In this document: piece after piece, positions 1 through 11,589 of the stretch
Position numbering within the stretch: the first letter of the stretch is position 1
Layout of the letters: every line of letters begins with the position of its first letter
Assembly (NCBI GenBank): GCA_958295665.1
Contig: OY282558.1
Location: forward strand, 18,289,409-18,353,408
Reading direction: 5' to 3'
Source: Tipula vernalis
Taxonomy: Eukaryota; Arthropoda; Insecta; Diptera; Tipulidae
Length of the DNA stretch: 64,000 bases
Translations under genes and position numbers: made by a program
Notes under the pieces: generated by a model
Database searches by the model: none
The model's input: only the letters and a program-made list of their open reading frames with translations
What the model was told of the DNA's origin: nothing

Positions 1-125
1 GAGGTGTTTGTATGGGCCCGTTTGATCACGGACGGAATCGTCATTCAACATTTCAATGGAATTTTGATGTGTTTGATTTTTATTAAATTTAGTGTTAGTT
101 CAAAGTTGAAATATTAAAAATCAAA
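1..125 (+). other. Leader of the first Ty3 element
   Basis: AT-rich sequence directly before the gag start codon at 126. It should hold the end of the 5' LTR and the primer-binding site, but I could not recognise a tRNA-complementary primer site, and the stretch shows no clear match to the 3' LTR candidate near 4054. The 5' LTR is probably outside the window or too diverged to see. Confidence 0.35.
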
Positions 126-1017
126 ATGTCCGATAATGAAAGCGGAGTCGAAGCAAAAGCAAAACCATCGGCTGAAATAATTGCTAAAGTACGAATGCCA
201 AGTTTTTGCCATAGTAGCCCTACCATATGGTTCGCGCTTGTTGAAGCTACATTTGCCATCAACAATATTGTATCATCATTGTTTGCCATCAACAATATCT
301 AGTGAACTGAAATAACACCACATATTAACTTCTCTTCCTGAAGATGTTTTAATGACCATCACAGATCTTATCAACAAACCACCAACTGATGAGAAATATA
401 CCACACTTAAAAATACAATTCTGTCGAGGTTCACTGAAAGTGAAAATCGCAGAATACGTACGATGTTGTTGGATGGAGTAGCCATAGGAGATGACTTCCC
501 ATCTCAATATTATCGACGACTTCAAACCATAGCTGGAACTAGTGCAGCGGTCAATGCAGATTTGTTAATGCAAATTTGGTACAACGGTCTACCAACTACT
601 ACCAAATCAATTTTAGCAGTCTCGACTGAAAACAATGAAACTAAGATTACATTAGCTGATAAAATTCAAGAAATGAATACAACGTCTCAAGTTAATGAAA
701 CGGTTTCTAAAACGGAATCAAATATTATTAATATTAATCAGATTGAAGAAATTATCAACAGGAAATTTCGAGAGTTGAATTTCAACAATAATAATTATAG
801 ACCTAGAGAAAGGTCATCATCCCGTAATAGATCTCCTGGTTATAATAACGGATACAGCCATTATCCAAATCATCGTTACCGAAATCGACAGAATAGTAAA
901 ACGCGTTCTCAAAAGCAAGTTGAAAAATACCATTTCTGCTTTTACCATAACAAATACAAGGATAACGCTCGAAGATGCGTAAAACCATGTAGTTATCCCA
1001 ATGATCCAAAAAAATAA
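126..1017 (+). pseudogene. gag: Ty3 gag, two pieces
   Basis: Structural capsid polyprotein of the first Ty3 element. The start is ATG at 126, which opens an acidic N-terminus (MSDNESGVEAKAKP) and a segment ending in VEATFAIN. A 17-bp stretch there is repeated 30 bp later (252-268 and 282-298) and a stop follows at 300-302. The main part resumes in another frame at 352-1017 (221 residues) with the capsid-like segment PPTDEKYTTLK and a basic Arg/Asn-rich stretch around residues 145-185. The C-terminus has C/H residues in the order CFYH ... RRC..PC, the zinc-binding tail typical of CsRn1-type gags. Frame break and stop make this a pseudogene. Confidence 0.75.
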
Positions 1018-1094
1018 TTTCAACTACTAAAATAGCGGCTTCTAGTAGTTTAGATCAATGCCGCCGCTTATTCATTAAATGCAAAAATTTAAAA

Positions 1095-1394
1095 ATGCAT
1101 TTTTTAATTGATACGGGTGCAGACATCTCTGTTGTCCAGCGTAAATATTTTATAGATCATAAGATAAATAATGAATTTCACCTCATTGCGGCAAACGGCT
1201 CACATATTAAAACTTATGGGTCAAAATTACTTAAACTTGATTTAGGTCTACGGCGAACTTTTGTTCATGCCTTTACAGTTGCCGAAGTCAATCATCCCAT
1301 AATAGGTGCTGACTTCCTATCAAATTTCAATTTACTAGTAGATTTAAAAAATAAAAGAGTATTGGATGGCAATACTATGTACATTGCAAGTTAA
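1095..1394 (+). CDS. Retrotransposon aspartic protease
   Basis: A 99-residue segment that begins at the catalytic motif: residues 4-10 read LIDTGAD, the active-site loop of retropepsins, which work as dimers to cut Gag-Pol. The second hydrophobic-hydrophobic-G element is IIGADF near residues 70-75, as expected for the flap/C-terminal part. It lies 77 bases after gag in a different frame, consistent with a decayed gag-pol junction rather than a separate gene; the ATG is probably an internal methionine of the polyprotein. No stop occurs inside, but the neighbours are broken. Confidence 0.8.
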   Translation: MHFLIDTGADISVVQRKYFIDHKINNEFHLIAANGSHIKTYGSKLLKLDLGLRRTFVHAFTVAEVNHPIIGADFLSNFNLLVDLKNKRVLDGNTMYIAS

Positions 1395-2185
1395 TGGTTT
1401 CGTAACTCATGTCGACACAATTACCCCAAGATTATTTTCTTTTTCTGACGAATTTGGTAATATAATTAAAGATTTTCCTGCGCTTATTTCGCCACCAAAT
1501 TTTAATTTACCAATAAAACATAATGTGGTTCATAATATACATACAACACGACAACTTCCTTTTTCACGTCCTCGTCGGTTAGACAAAATAAAATTTGAAA
1601 TAGCTAAATCGGAATTCCAGCATATGATGGATTTAGGAATCTGTCAACCCTCTAGCTCATCCGTTAGTTCACCACTTCATCTGGTCAGAAAAAAGATAAC
1701 AATGATTGGAGGCCTTGTGGCGATTTTCGTCTACTAAACAATTGTACAATTCCTGACAGGTATCCATTGCCTCATTTGCATGACTTTACCATGAATTTAG
1801 ATGAATGTACATTTTTACACCTTTTGGAATGTTTGAGTTCAAGCGGATGCCTTTTGGCTTGCGTAACGCGGCTCAAACATTTCAAAGGTTTATGGATCGC
1901 GTTTTGAATAGTTTACCATTTGCATATGTATATATTGACGATATTTTAATCGCCAGTAAATCTAAAGCTGAACATATATCACATTTGAAACAGGTTTTTG
2001 AAAAGTTGAATGCTTACGATGTTAAAATAAAACCTACTAAATGAATTTTTGGCGCATCAGAACTCAATTTTCTTGGTCATAATATATTATCTGCTAAAGG
2101 AATCCTGCCAACCAAAGATAGAATAGAGGCTATTCTAGCTCTGCCTGAACCGACATCAACAAAGCAGATACAAAAATTTCTTGGA
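1380..2185 (+). pseudogene. pol: Ty3 reverse transcriptase, broken
   Basis: The N-terminal fingers/palm region is readable to 1737 (FQHMMDLGICQPSSSSVSSP, then HLVRKK). A frameshift follows near 1700-1737; the next bases still encode a DFRLLNN-like strand in another frame. The segment with the first catalytic aspartate (LD..sgY) appears damaged. The palm resumes at 1805-2044 with MPFGLRNAAQTFQRFMD and the catalytic box YIDDILIA, so two of three carboxylates are present. A TGA at 2042-2044 interrupts the thumb, after which the frame continues (LNFLGHNI) into the RNase H segment. Confidence 0.8.
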
Positions 2186-3960
2186 ATGATCAATTTATAT
2201 AATCGGTTTTTACCAAATCTCGCTGATTGCCTTGTTACAATATATGCTCATCTCACCGTATTGATTAAACAAGATAAACAAAAAAACAAGTTTAGTCGGC
2301 CAAGTGAATGCAAGAACGCTTTTGAAGAAGCTAAATTAAAACTAGCTTCAGCTACTTTATTATCTTTTCCAAACAACACCAAATATTGTATTGCCACAGA
2401 TAGCTCTAATATTGCTATTGGTTCCGTACTTCAGCAATTTGACCAAGAACTCTCTGGCTGGAAGCCATTGGCATTTTATTCAAAAAAATTGCAACCCGCC
2501 GAGACACGTTATTCAGCTTTCGATCGTGAATGGCTCGGAATTTACCTATCTGTCAAACATTTTCGACATTTTGTGGAAGGACGCGATCTATTAATACTAA
2601 CGGATCACAAACCCCTTACCATAGCGTTGAATTCGCGAGCTGAGCGAAGTCCTCGTCAAACAAGGCATATGGAATTTATCGCCCAATTCTCAAGCAATAT
2701 TCAGTACTTAGCTGGAAAATCAAACATTGTCGCAGATTATTTTTCCAGACCGGGAATTGATGATATTAATTCAATACATTTAACAGGATGTAATTTAAAA
2801 AAATTAGTTCAATGTCAACAAGACGACGACGAATTAAAACTATTACTAGATAGACCAAGGAAATCTAACTGGGTTTTGGAGAATAAAGACACTTACGATG
2901 GTCAAATATACTGTGAAATATCTACCGGAAAAATACGTCCTTATATACCATTGCCAATGCGCAATGAAATTTTCGAAAATATTCACGGATTATCACACGT
3001 AGGAATTAAAGCAACTCGTAAGGCAATGGCTGAAAAAAATTTTTGGCCAAAACTTAATTTAGACGTTGGAAAATGGGCCAGATCCTGCTTAAATTGTCAA
3101 AGGTCTAAAATTCACAGGCATATAAAATCGCCTATTGGAAAATTTAAACTTCCAAACTGCAGATTTGAAAAAATTCATATGGATCTGGTAGGACCACTTC
3201 CTCCTTCTAAGGGATTCCGTTATCTATTGACGATAATAGATCGATTTACCAGATGGCCGGAAGTTATTCCAATTAAAGACAGCACAACTTCGACTGTTAT
3301 TAAGGCTTTTATCGAATCATATGTTGCACGTTTCGGGTGTCCGCTGGAAATAACAACTGATAGGGGATCCCAATTTGAGTCTCACATTTTTAAAGAATTA
3401 TTAAAAATCTTAGGTAGTGATAGAAGAGAGTTCGAACGACAGCATATCATCCCGAAAGCAATGGATTAATCGAACGTGTACATCGGCAACTCAAAGATTC
3501 ACTAAGAGCTCGTGGAAATTTGAAAGAGTGGTCAGACGAACTCCCGTTTGTTCTATTAGGCATGAGAACAGCGATAAAAGATGATCTTAACTGTAGTGCA
3601 GCAGAACTAGTGTATGGCCAAACTATTAGGGTTCCAGGTGACATTTTTGTAACTATAGTTCAAATAAATCTATTTCAAATAGTTCTAATTTTATACAGCT
3701 ATTGAGAGACCAAGTTATACTTACCTGACTCCGTCAAGGACTGCGAATATGTTTTCATCCGAATTGATCGGCCACGTATTGGACTAGAACCACCATACGA
3801 CGGACCATTCAAAATCGTACGACGCCTAAGAAAATATTTCATAATAGATGATGTTAATGGCAAACAGCAAAGTATTTCAGTCGATCGTTTAAAGCCCTCA
3901 TATATTACACATGCAAACGAAAACTTCGAACGACGCGTTCGATTTTACCAATAATGAACG
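2186..3960 (+). pseudogene. pol: Ty3 RNase H and integrase, broken
   Basis: The open part runs 2186-3469 (427 residues). RNase H is at about residues 60-190, with the first catalytic Asp in ATDSSNIAIGSVL, a Glu region and LTDHKPL. Integrase follows: an HHCC zinc finger (H..SHVG then CLNCQ, residues 270-308), core Asp in HMDLVGPLPPSKG and Asp in TTDRGSQF. The catalytic Glu lies beyond a frameshift near 3430-3470 (GLIERVHRQLKDSLR, from about 3465). A second shift near 3700 separates the C-terminal segment, which ends in a PYDGPFKIV...VSVDRLKPSY-like SH3 fold closing at about 3955. Domain order fits Ty3/Gypsy. Confidence 0.85.
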
Positions 3961-4043
3961 GGTTACGGTATAATTGTGATTTTTATTATTATTTTTGAAA
4001 CAAAATAAAACACTATTGGTAGTTTAATTATCTAAAACTATCT

Positions 4044-4430
4044 AGAGCGGGGGTGCTGTAGTGATTGCTTTGCTTTGCAATACACTAATTCATCGGTTTT
4101 TAATATTACCGGTTTTATTAAACAAATCAGAAAGAAAAAATATATTTTCTAAATATAGCCCAGTTGGTAATCAGTTGTCATCAAATCAAGATTATAAATA
4201 TATTATTAAATAATTATATGGTTCACAAAAATATAAAACAATAAACTTTATGTTAATTGAAATTATAAAAACTATTTGTATTAACAAATAAATAATAAAC
4301 AAAAACATTTTAATTGTAATAAATATTGTGAATAAAAATATAGAAAACATAAAATGAATTAAAAATAAAATTAATTAAAATTGTGCGTGCTTCTTTCATT
4401 TAAAATCATAAAATACGAGTACATAGAACA
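4044..4430 (+). repeat. Purine tract and putative 3' LTR of first Ty3 element
   Basis: AGAGCGGGGG at 4044-4053 is a polypurine tract of the sort that primes plus-strand synthesis, directly followed by TG-starting sequence (TGCTGTAGTG). The AT-rich stretch that follows is the likely LTR. No matching 5' LTR is inside the window, so its end near 4430 is inferred only from the start of unrelated LINE sequence. Confidence 0.45.
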
Positions 4431-4439
4431 CAAATGAAT

Positions 4440-5110
4440 AACTACCTCTATAACCCCATTAAAAATGCTATTGGAAAACGATGGGTTCTTGAAGCTCATA
4501 TCGTATACTGGCTCTATGCTTCAATGATAAGGCCCATACTTTTATATGGGATTGTTGTTTGGTGGCCAGCCTTAAATAGTAGGTAAGGCTAACCAAAGTT
4601 GCTGATGAAAATTTCGAGAACTTCCACCCTGTGTATTAGTGGTGCACTCAGGAGTACAACCATTCAGGCATTAGGGATCAAATCCGAGGTACAACCATTC
4701 AGGCATTAGGGATGAAATCCAAGGTTTCGTACTGATATTCCCTCCAGAGAGGACTGACTTGGTGAAGAAATGTTGTACCCTGAAGTTTTGAACTTCTTCA
4801 CGGATGGTTCGAAAATGGCTGGTAGGGTTGGTTGTGTGTGAGAAACTAAATGTGAAACTTCCGTTTCGTCTACCCGATTATTTCAGCATTTTTCAGGCTG
4901 AATTAACTGCGATAATTGAGGCCAAGGATTGGTTAAGACAATCTACAAACATATTTTCTTAGGTCGAAGGTAGCCCAGTGCAGTCTCTCATCTCTTAACG
5001 AGATGGCAAACCAGTTTAACATCCACTTAACGTAGATGCCTAGGCATTTCAGCGTTCTGAAAAATGAAAGGGTAGATGAACTTGCTTAACAGGGTACAAA
5101 TTGCCACACT
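4440..5110 (+). pseudogene. LINE tail: end of RT plus RNase H (I/R1-like)
   Basis: Translated fragments in shifting frames match the C-terminal half of a non-LTR retrotransposon ORF2. At 4480-4590 the peptide MIRPILLYGIVVWWPAL is the thumb motif of I- and R1-group LINEs. From about 4790 an RNase H domain follows: FFTDGSKM (first Asp), FQAELTAIIEA (Glu, near 4895) and RVDELA (Asp, near 5070). Multiple frameshifts and stops show it is dead. A 35-bp tandem duplication (4654-4688 and 4689-4723, two mismatches) sits between the domains. Confidence 0.7.
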
Positions 5111-6910
5111 TTACCAAGCAAGGTAAATGTTTAAATTTCGCTCGCCCATTTGAAAAGTTATAGAGACTAAGGGTGTTTAGTATACCAGAATCATATTTCG
5201 ATGACGTTTTTCTGTTAGTTTACATCCACAGTTACTCAAAAATATACTTTGCTTTTTGGGCGGGTGTTTCTGAGTATCGGAAAACGTTCGGCAATTGGAC
5301 GTATGGTATTGAACATTTGTATTTTTATCAACATAAATTATCATATACTGAAATTAATAATGGAATATTAAAAAAATATTACATGATAATATTTAGACGT
5401 ATCAATACAAAAGTTTTAATGCCCTTTACTTACTGAGTAATGTATAATTTATTCGTTAATGCGTAGTTTTACTTATACATTCTCAAAATTTGTTGTTTTT
5501 GTGATTTTATTAAAGTTTAGGAAGAAATTCCATTCATTTATTGTGGAAGTTTCGGCGTGATTTATTAAGAAGGGTTTTTTATAAACAATAAATAATTGTA
5601 CACAATGTGATTTGTTTTAGTTTAATTAATTTAATTTTATAAAAATTTCTTCAATGCGCACTTGTTTCGTAAAGCGGTGAGACATATTATGGTTGAATAT
5701 GTCGTAGGGGTGGAATGAATGTATATGAGTGAGTCGCTACAGGTTACACGGCAAGAGGCATGTAACTCATTTGCTTTTACTAAATGTAGAAATATTTTAA
5801 TTCATCTGGGGGTCAATTCTCATGCCTCAGTCAATTCTCGTTCTATGAAAAAACCTAATGAAAAAAATGTTTCCATTTTGCTATTATCAAATCTTTTTCA
5901 TTTATACAATTTCACACAACGACAATAAGCGATTCTCGATAAACACACATTTTATCGAGTTTCATATAGATTTCCGCTACATGATACAGCAATTGGTTTA
6001 AATATTAGCTAAATAAATGATAAAGTAGATTTAGTTAATCAGTTTTCGTCATTCCCCGTCAAAATATAAAATAAATTATAAAAATGACCGAAATATTTGT
6101 AAAACTTAATTATTTGGAGGCTTTTCTTAAATTAATAAGATTTACTTATTAGCTAAGTTTAAAATGAATCATATTATAGTTTCAATGCACATTTAATGCT
6201 GAAAATACAAATTTAGTTTTTATAGAATTTTATTTCCATATTTATGATGTTCTCAAAGTGAAAATGGCAGCTGAGAAAATTTTATTCATATGGGAAGATT
6301 TTGACGTCATTTTTTCCTTCTCAAGGAATATGAATAGGAAATGTGTATTTCTCTGTTCGCTCTCTTTTGCTTAAACCACCTTAAATGTAAAGTTCGTGTA
6401 TAGGGCTACTGCCACAAAGCGATATCCTATAAAATCTTTGGTGGAATCTACCCGATGTAAATGTAGTGCATCCACAAATTAATAAAATTCATAATTTGTC
6501 TACTACGTGGGAGTATTTCACATTTATTCGAGCATTATTAATTTAAATAAAATAAAATAATTAAAAACAATTTTAATTATCTTTTAGCGAAAGATTTAAT
6601 TTATTGATATTGCAAAGAACCGACGAACGGACTTGTATCGATCTCTTAAAATTTTCTTGAAAACTTATCTGAGTTGATATGCTATTCTGTTCGATTTGGT
6701 GCTAGTTTTGGAACTGATTGCCCTTGGTTTTTGAAAAACAGTGATCAGCGAATCCAGAGTTCCAAACTCTCATCGGATAGAAAATCTAACAAAAAATCGA
6801 TTTGCTGATATCTGACTAAAATTCTAAAACTTACAAAACGATAATTTAATCTGTTACCCATAACACATGTATATTCTGTCAAAAAAGTACCAAAAATTTG
6901 GTAAATAAAA
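5111..6910. other. AT-rich DNA, no gene recognised
   Basis: No domain or RNA gene is recognisable on either strand. An 87-codon ORF at 5173-5436 and a 69-codon ORF at 5719-5928 have no recognised motif and look like chance ORFs in AT-rich DNA. Confidence 0.5.
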
Positions 6911-6914
6911 CACA

Positions 6915-7215
6915 AATCATAAAAATTTATTTTGTTACGTTTTTCCAATCATCAAAACCTTTTTTTATGGGCACTTTCCTGGAGCGCCTTAAGTTCGCGC
7001 ACCGAATTTTATTTTATGGCTTCAATGGAGTCAAAACGGATTCCAAAGAGTAGCAATTTGAGTCTGGGAAACATGAAAAAGTCACCTGGTACTAAATCAG
7101 GCGAATGTGGCGGTTAATCAATGGTATTTATTGAGTTGGTGGCCTTATATTCGTCCACAATCGTAGCTCGGTGTGACGCCGCGTTATCGTCGTGTAAAAT
7201 CCACGAGTATTTTTC
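6915..7215 (-). pseudogene. mariner transposase, C-terminal fragment
   Basis: Reading leftward from 7203, the peptide begins W-ILHDDNAASHRA, the box around the second catalytic Asp of mariner transposases, and after about 34 residues reaches PPHSPDLVPGDFFMFPRLK with the third Asp. GIRFDSIEAIK and a damaged DW.K tail follow toward 6915. This DD34D arrangement is characteristic of the mariner family (cut-and-paste into TA). An in-frame stop lies just before PPHSPD and another near the tail. The N-terminal HTH region and the first Asp are absent, so this is a relic. Confidence 0.8.
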
Positions 7216-10060
7216 TCATGAGAACGAGAATACAAGATTGTGAAATAGAATTATTCAGTGTAAAATTGAAATTGGAGATAACCACTATGTCATTCCATTT
7301 TATTCCATCTCACTAAACCGGAATCTACCTACAGGACGGACCTGAAAAGCTATTTTCGTACTGAAAACCATACTCAAGCTGCTTACTTTATGTACGGGTT
7401 CAGCCAGAGCCTCCTAAGGTACAGAGCCATATTCATACGTCATACTTTTTTAGAAGATTTTTTAGTGGTATAACTTTTAATTGTTCGCCATAGGAAAAAA
7501 GCAAAAATATTATAAAACGTTTATATAAAAGTTCTCTACATAACTTTAACAACAACATACAAGCAGGCAGTATTGGTATTAAATAAATTGCAGAAGTATT
7601 AAAATTAAATTATTTATAAAATATACTTTTCGAACTTTCATTTTGAAAAATACATCAAAGTTGGTTCTGACGAATTAAAATCATACTTGCTAAAAATGTA
7701 TGGTTAGTTTTACTAGTGTACGTCACATGTATAATTTGTTGTCCCAATCAAATTCATTTTGTTGCTTGTTACTTTGTTACACATTTTTTGTTCTATCTAG
7801 TAAAAACAGAGTAATTTCATAATATTCTGAAATTCTTTCAAAATTGGTGATTCTAGTTTAAAATTCTTCCCACATTTAGCTTTAGACGTCCATTACGGAT
7901 GAAAATTGTTCGCTTAATGTTATAATAAATGGTTAACATAGATATATTTATGGTAAAATTCATTTAAGGCCCAAAAAAAAAAATATTTAGATTAATTCCC
8001 ATATACACAAATAATAGATGTTTTAAGAACGGAAAATTTCAATTTTCATGTAATTTTATGTTTACTGTACATTTTCATCACTATAATGTAGTACAGTGAT
8101 ATAGTGATGAAAACGAATAGAAAACAAAACAGCAACAACGCAAAAGCTTAAATGAAATAAAGAAAAGAAAAATAAATTTTATCATGAGTTAAGAAAACTA
8201 AAAAGAAGAAAAAAAAAGAAATTTATTTTCATCTTGAGACTATACGGAAGCACATGATACATCCACAACCGGTTGCGATGCTGCTGTTTATATCGTATGA
8301 AAAAATTATCCATGAATAACTTACATATATTAGTTTTCATCATAGTGTTTAGTTTATGTGTAACTAGGAAAAGACCTAAACTATTTTGCTTCTCCATTCC
8401 TGTTTACTGCTACTACTACTGAAGGTACTTTATGGTTGACGTCTTGTGATGATGGGGATGATGATGATTATGTAATGTAAGACAAAAATTGATGGTCCAA
8501 TTTTGTGTTCAGCGCTGGTGTATAATAACTTTTCTTCAAAAACACTATAAAGCAACAACAAACTCTCGACATTAGATTTTCACAATATAACAAATAAAAT
8601 TGAAACAGAATTTTTTTCTTTTCATAAACTGTTTCATGCTGTCTAAGCATTTAGGATAATAAATCCGTTAGAGACAAAAACAAAATTATTGTAGTTATGT
8701 ATATATATTTATATATGTATTATCATAAAAATATTAGAAAATATTTTTCTTGCTGTACTTTACAACACGACGAGAGTATATTATACAACATACATATCTG
8801 AGTATGGTTTTCACATGTGAAAAAGCATAAAAATGATGAAAATGTAAAATGTCGCGACACCATTTTCAATTTATTCATGAGAAATGAAAATGAAAAATTG
8901 GAACAAAAATGTTCAGTTATTTTGTTGTTGGATTTGTTTGAGTTAAAAAAACAATTTTAGTGTGAAATGCAATGTGCCAATTTCAATTTTTCGTTGCATT
9001 TTGTTATAAGACATTTGGTGCACCTTTGTAGTGTTTTTATTTAGAGTACGGGTGACACTGACACTCTATATATATGCAATACAAATGCATATAATGGATG
9101 GTTTTTTTATTTAATAGGTATCTGATTGGATTATTGTTTGGCACATTTTATGGTTTACTACTTTGCATATGAATCCGAATAATAGACCAAATGAAAATTC
9201 CTCATACCTTTCCTGGTTTGGCAAAATTCGAGTCTAAACTTGAAAAATTTCAATTTGAGCATTCCAGGCAACCAAATTACAATTTGTTGAGTTACTAAAA
9301 TTTATGGCCTTAAAGAAGCACTTCTGTCTTCTAAAACGTGACTTCTTCTCAAAATTGAGTAAAATTGGTTCAATTCAAAAAAGTTTTGAAATTTTTATTA
9401 AAGAAAAGTTTTGGTGAAAAATAATTTTTTAAATTTTAATTCGGCGCCTTCGGTATTCGGTATGACGATACCTTCGGTATTCGGTATCGTCTACAAACGG
9501 TAGATCTATACCTACAGTTTATATTCATTTAAGCCGATACAACTTTTATTTTGTTTTTCACAGCCTTCGAAAAGAAGGAAGCTTACATTTAATATTTTTT
9601 GCTACTATGGGAAAAACCGGGTTTCAGGCGTGTTCATTAAATACAACTTTAAGTGCGGAAAATCTATTAAGCAAACCGAATAAAAGTTAAGGAGTTTTTT
9701 TATGGTTCATAAGTGGTTTACTGCTGACCGATCTTGGAGTGATTTAAAAGAGATTAATAAAATGGTAAACAAATATCTCCGATAAATGGGCATAGTTCAC
9801 CACATGCGAACGTTTTGGCATGGCAAAAGGAATTCTTCTGCTAAACTGATACATATGGTTGTCCTCTTCAAAATGGCAAAATCCCTCATTTTTGACCGAA
9901 ACTAAAACATTTCTCGATTAACTAAGGCCTTATGACTACTTTGAATGTAAAATATTTTGTTCTAAAGGGTGAGGCAGCTAACGTTGAAGCCTTCAAAAAG
10001 TAATTATAAGAGGTTTGACCGAAAAGCACAAACAATTAAGGCATTTATACGAACATTCAT
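7216..10060. other. AT-rich DNA without recognised genes; two small repeat structures
   Basis: No coding motif seen. It holds an inverted repeat at 8072-8085/8100-8113 (14-bp perfect arms) and a 24-bp tandem duplication at 9447-9470 and from 9471 (CCTTCGGTATTCGGTAT core). ORFs at 8182-8397 and 8468-8650 (minus) are low-complexity and carry no motif. Confidence 0.5.
8072..8113. repeat. Inverted repeat (hairpin)
   Basis: TTTTCATCACTATA at 8072-8085 is the exact reverse complement of 8100-8113, with a 14-base spacer that contains GTAGTAC. No element boundary is obvious around it. Confidence 0.6.
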
Positions 10061-10289
10061 TGACAATATTTTATACATGCGACGAAGTTATAAGAGAACT
10101 TACAGCTTTTAGCAGCTGAAAGAAGCCACGATCAACTGCAACATAAGCTGCACCAACTCGATGGGAGGAAGACACAAATTAAGCAGGTGAATGAAGAACT
10201 ATTAGTAGATGCCACGCCTGAAGAAGAAGCTACTATGCCCTAATTGTGCTGAGATCCAGAATCACCGGTGTGCTGAATAAACCAAAACC

Positions 10290-11290
10290 AAGGGGTCCAG
10301 AAAAACACGAGATCAAACTAAGACATATTGAAATTCTACACTTCCTTGGTGATCCCCATCCTTCCATGATTTATTTAGAAGGATCATTCACGAAAACGAC
10401 GATATAAAGTGACACTGTCAAGATGCACCAATTAAAAACCACGGTACTTGGAAGCGAAGGCAAAATAATAAGCCACGGGTGATAATTATTGTGACGCTTG
10501 GAAACTGTTGGTAAACCGATACCAAAACAAAAGGCAGCTGGCGTCCAATCATGTCAATGCGATGCTGAACTCTCCAGTAATTCAAACAGCAATAAAGTCG
10601 TTACATGACTTATTAACCGAAAACATGTTTGCCATCAAAAACTTAGGCATCCACAGTATCTTGGAATTAAATATCATAATTCCAATAATCATGAAAAAAT
10701 TAGACAATGAGACATCACGATTATTTGAGATGTCTATTGTGGATCCTAAAGAAATGCCAACAATAGAGGACTTCCTCAGTTTTCTAGAATGCCGATTCCA
10801 AGCATTAGAGGCAACTAAACCAAAACCAATAATTCGCAGTCCTGGAGCTCCCGCTCCACAAAACGCAAGGGTCAATACATGTCACACACAAACAAAAAAG
10901 ACATGTGCGTTATGTAAGTAGGGACATGATTTGAAGGAGTATACGAAATTCCAAGGAATGTCTACTTTAGAGCTAACTAAAATCATTGCGAAACACCATC
11001 CATGCCCCTACTCTATCCGATGTTTGGTATGTAAGGGAACTCACAACACATTACTTCATATTAATAATCAACGTGCAATGCTCACCACAAGAAATGAAGA
11101 CATCGCAAAAAATGAGGCGAACGTAAAATATAAAATAACAAATCATCTAGTGAACCAATATGAGCAACCAACTGGCATATTGTTATCCACGCCAATGATC
11201 CAAGTGCAGGCTGGCAGACAACAATCAAAGCTGCTACGAATGCTAATAGATCCCGGGTCTACCAATTTCTTTTATCACCGAGGAGGCATC
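10290..11290 (+). pseudogene. gag: Pao/BEL gag and protease start
   Basis: From about 10300 the translation shows the DUF1759-type gag pattern (I.L..F.GDP, then KM.QLK). The open part 10508-10921 (137 residues) includes LLVNRYQNKRQLASNHVNAM, continuing from before its ATG, and FLECRFQALE, both typical of Pao/BEL gags. A TAG at 10919-10921 interrupts zinc-binding CALCK, and the frame goes on (GHDLKEYTKF) into 10931-11293. There a second cysteine/histidine cluster reads CPYSIRCLVCKGTHNTLLH. The protease starts at GILLSTPMIQVQ and its active-site triad is seen as LIDPGST, where a canonical S or T is replaced by P. The segment ends in a frameshift near 11275. Confidence 0.75.
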
Positions 11291-11589
11291 TAAGCAAATA
11301 AAGCAACCTACCAAGAAAACTCACGTGGAGATTGGTGGCATAAACGAGAGCGGAATTACAACCGCCACAAGAATAGTTAGCTTTCGCGTAGCAGCCCGAT
11401 TTTCGTCAAGTTTCTCCATGAAAATGGAAGCATTGATATAGCCGAAAATAACACGGTCCCTGCCTGAACAACATTTCGACAGTAGAAAGTGGAATCATTT
11501 AAATAACCTAATATGGGCCGGCCGATCCGAGCTATATTCGTGCCGATTACTATCCAAGTATTTTGATGGACCAGGTTGTAAAAGGAAAT

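Larger units (their letters stand above)
1..4430 (+). mobile_element. Ty3/Gypsy LTR retrotransposon, CsRn1-like, decayed
   Basis: Gag, aspartic protease, reverse transcriptase, RNase H and integrase follow one another on the plus strand and end at a purine tract plus putative 3' LTR. The gag style (PP..KY..LK, then a C/H-rich tail without a classic CCHC knuckle) and the pol order match the CsRn1 clade known from trematodes and insects; that clade call is from memory and is inference. The copy cannot be autonomous: gag is broken near 300, RT near 1737 and 2042, integrase near 3430-3470, with another break near 3700. The right boundary at about 4430 is a guess because I could not pair the two LTRs. 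Confidence 0.8.

Noticed and set aside
5173..5436. 87-codon ORF rich in Tyr/Phe/Ile
   Set aside because: No family recognised, AT-driven composition, and located after a dead LINE tail.
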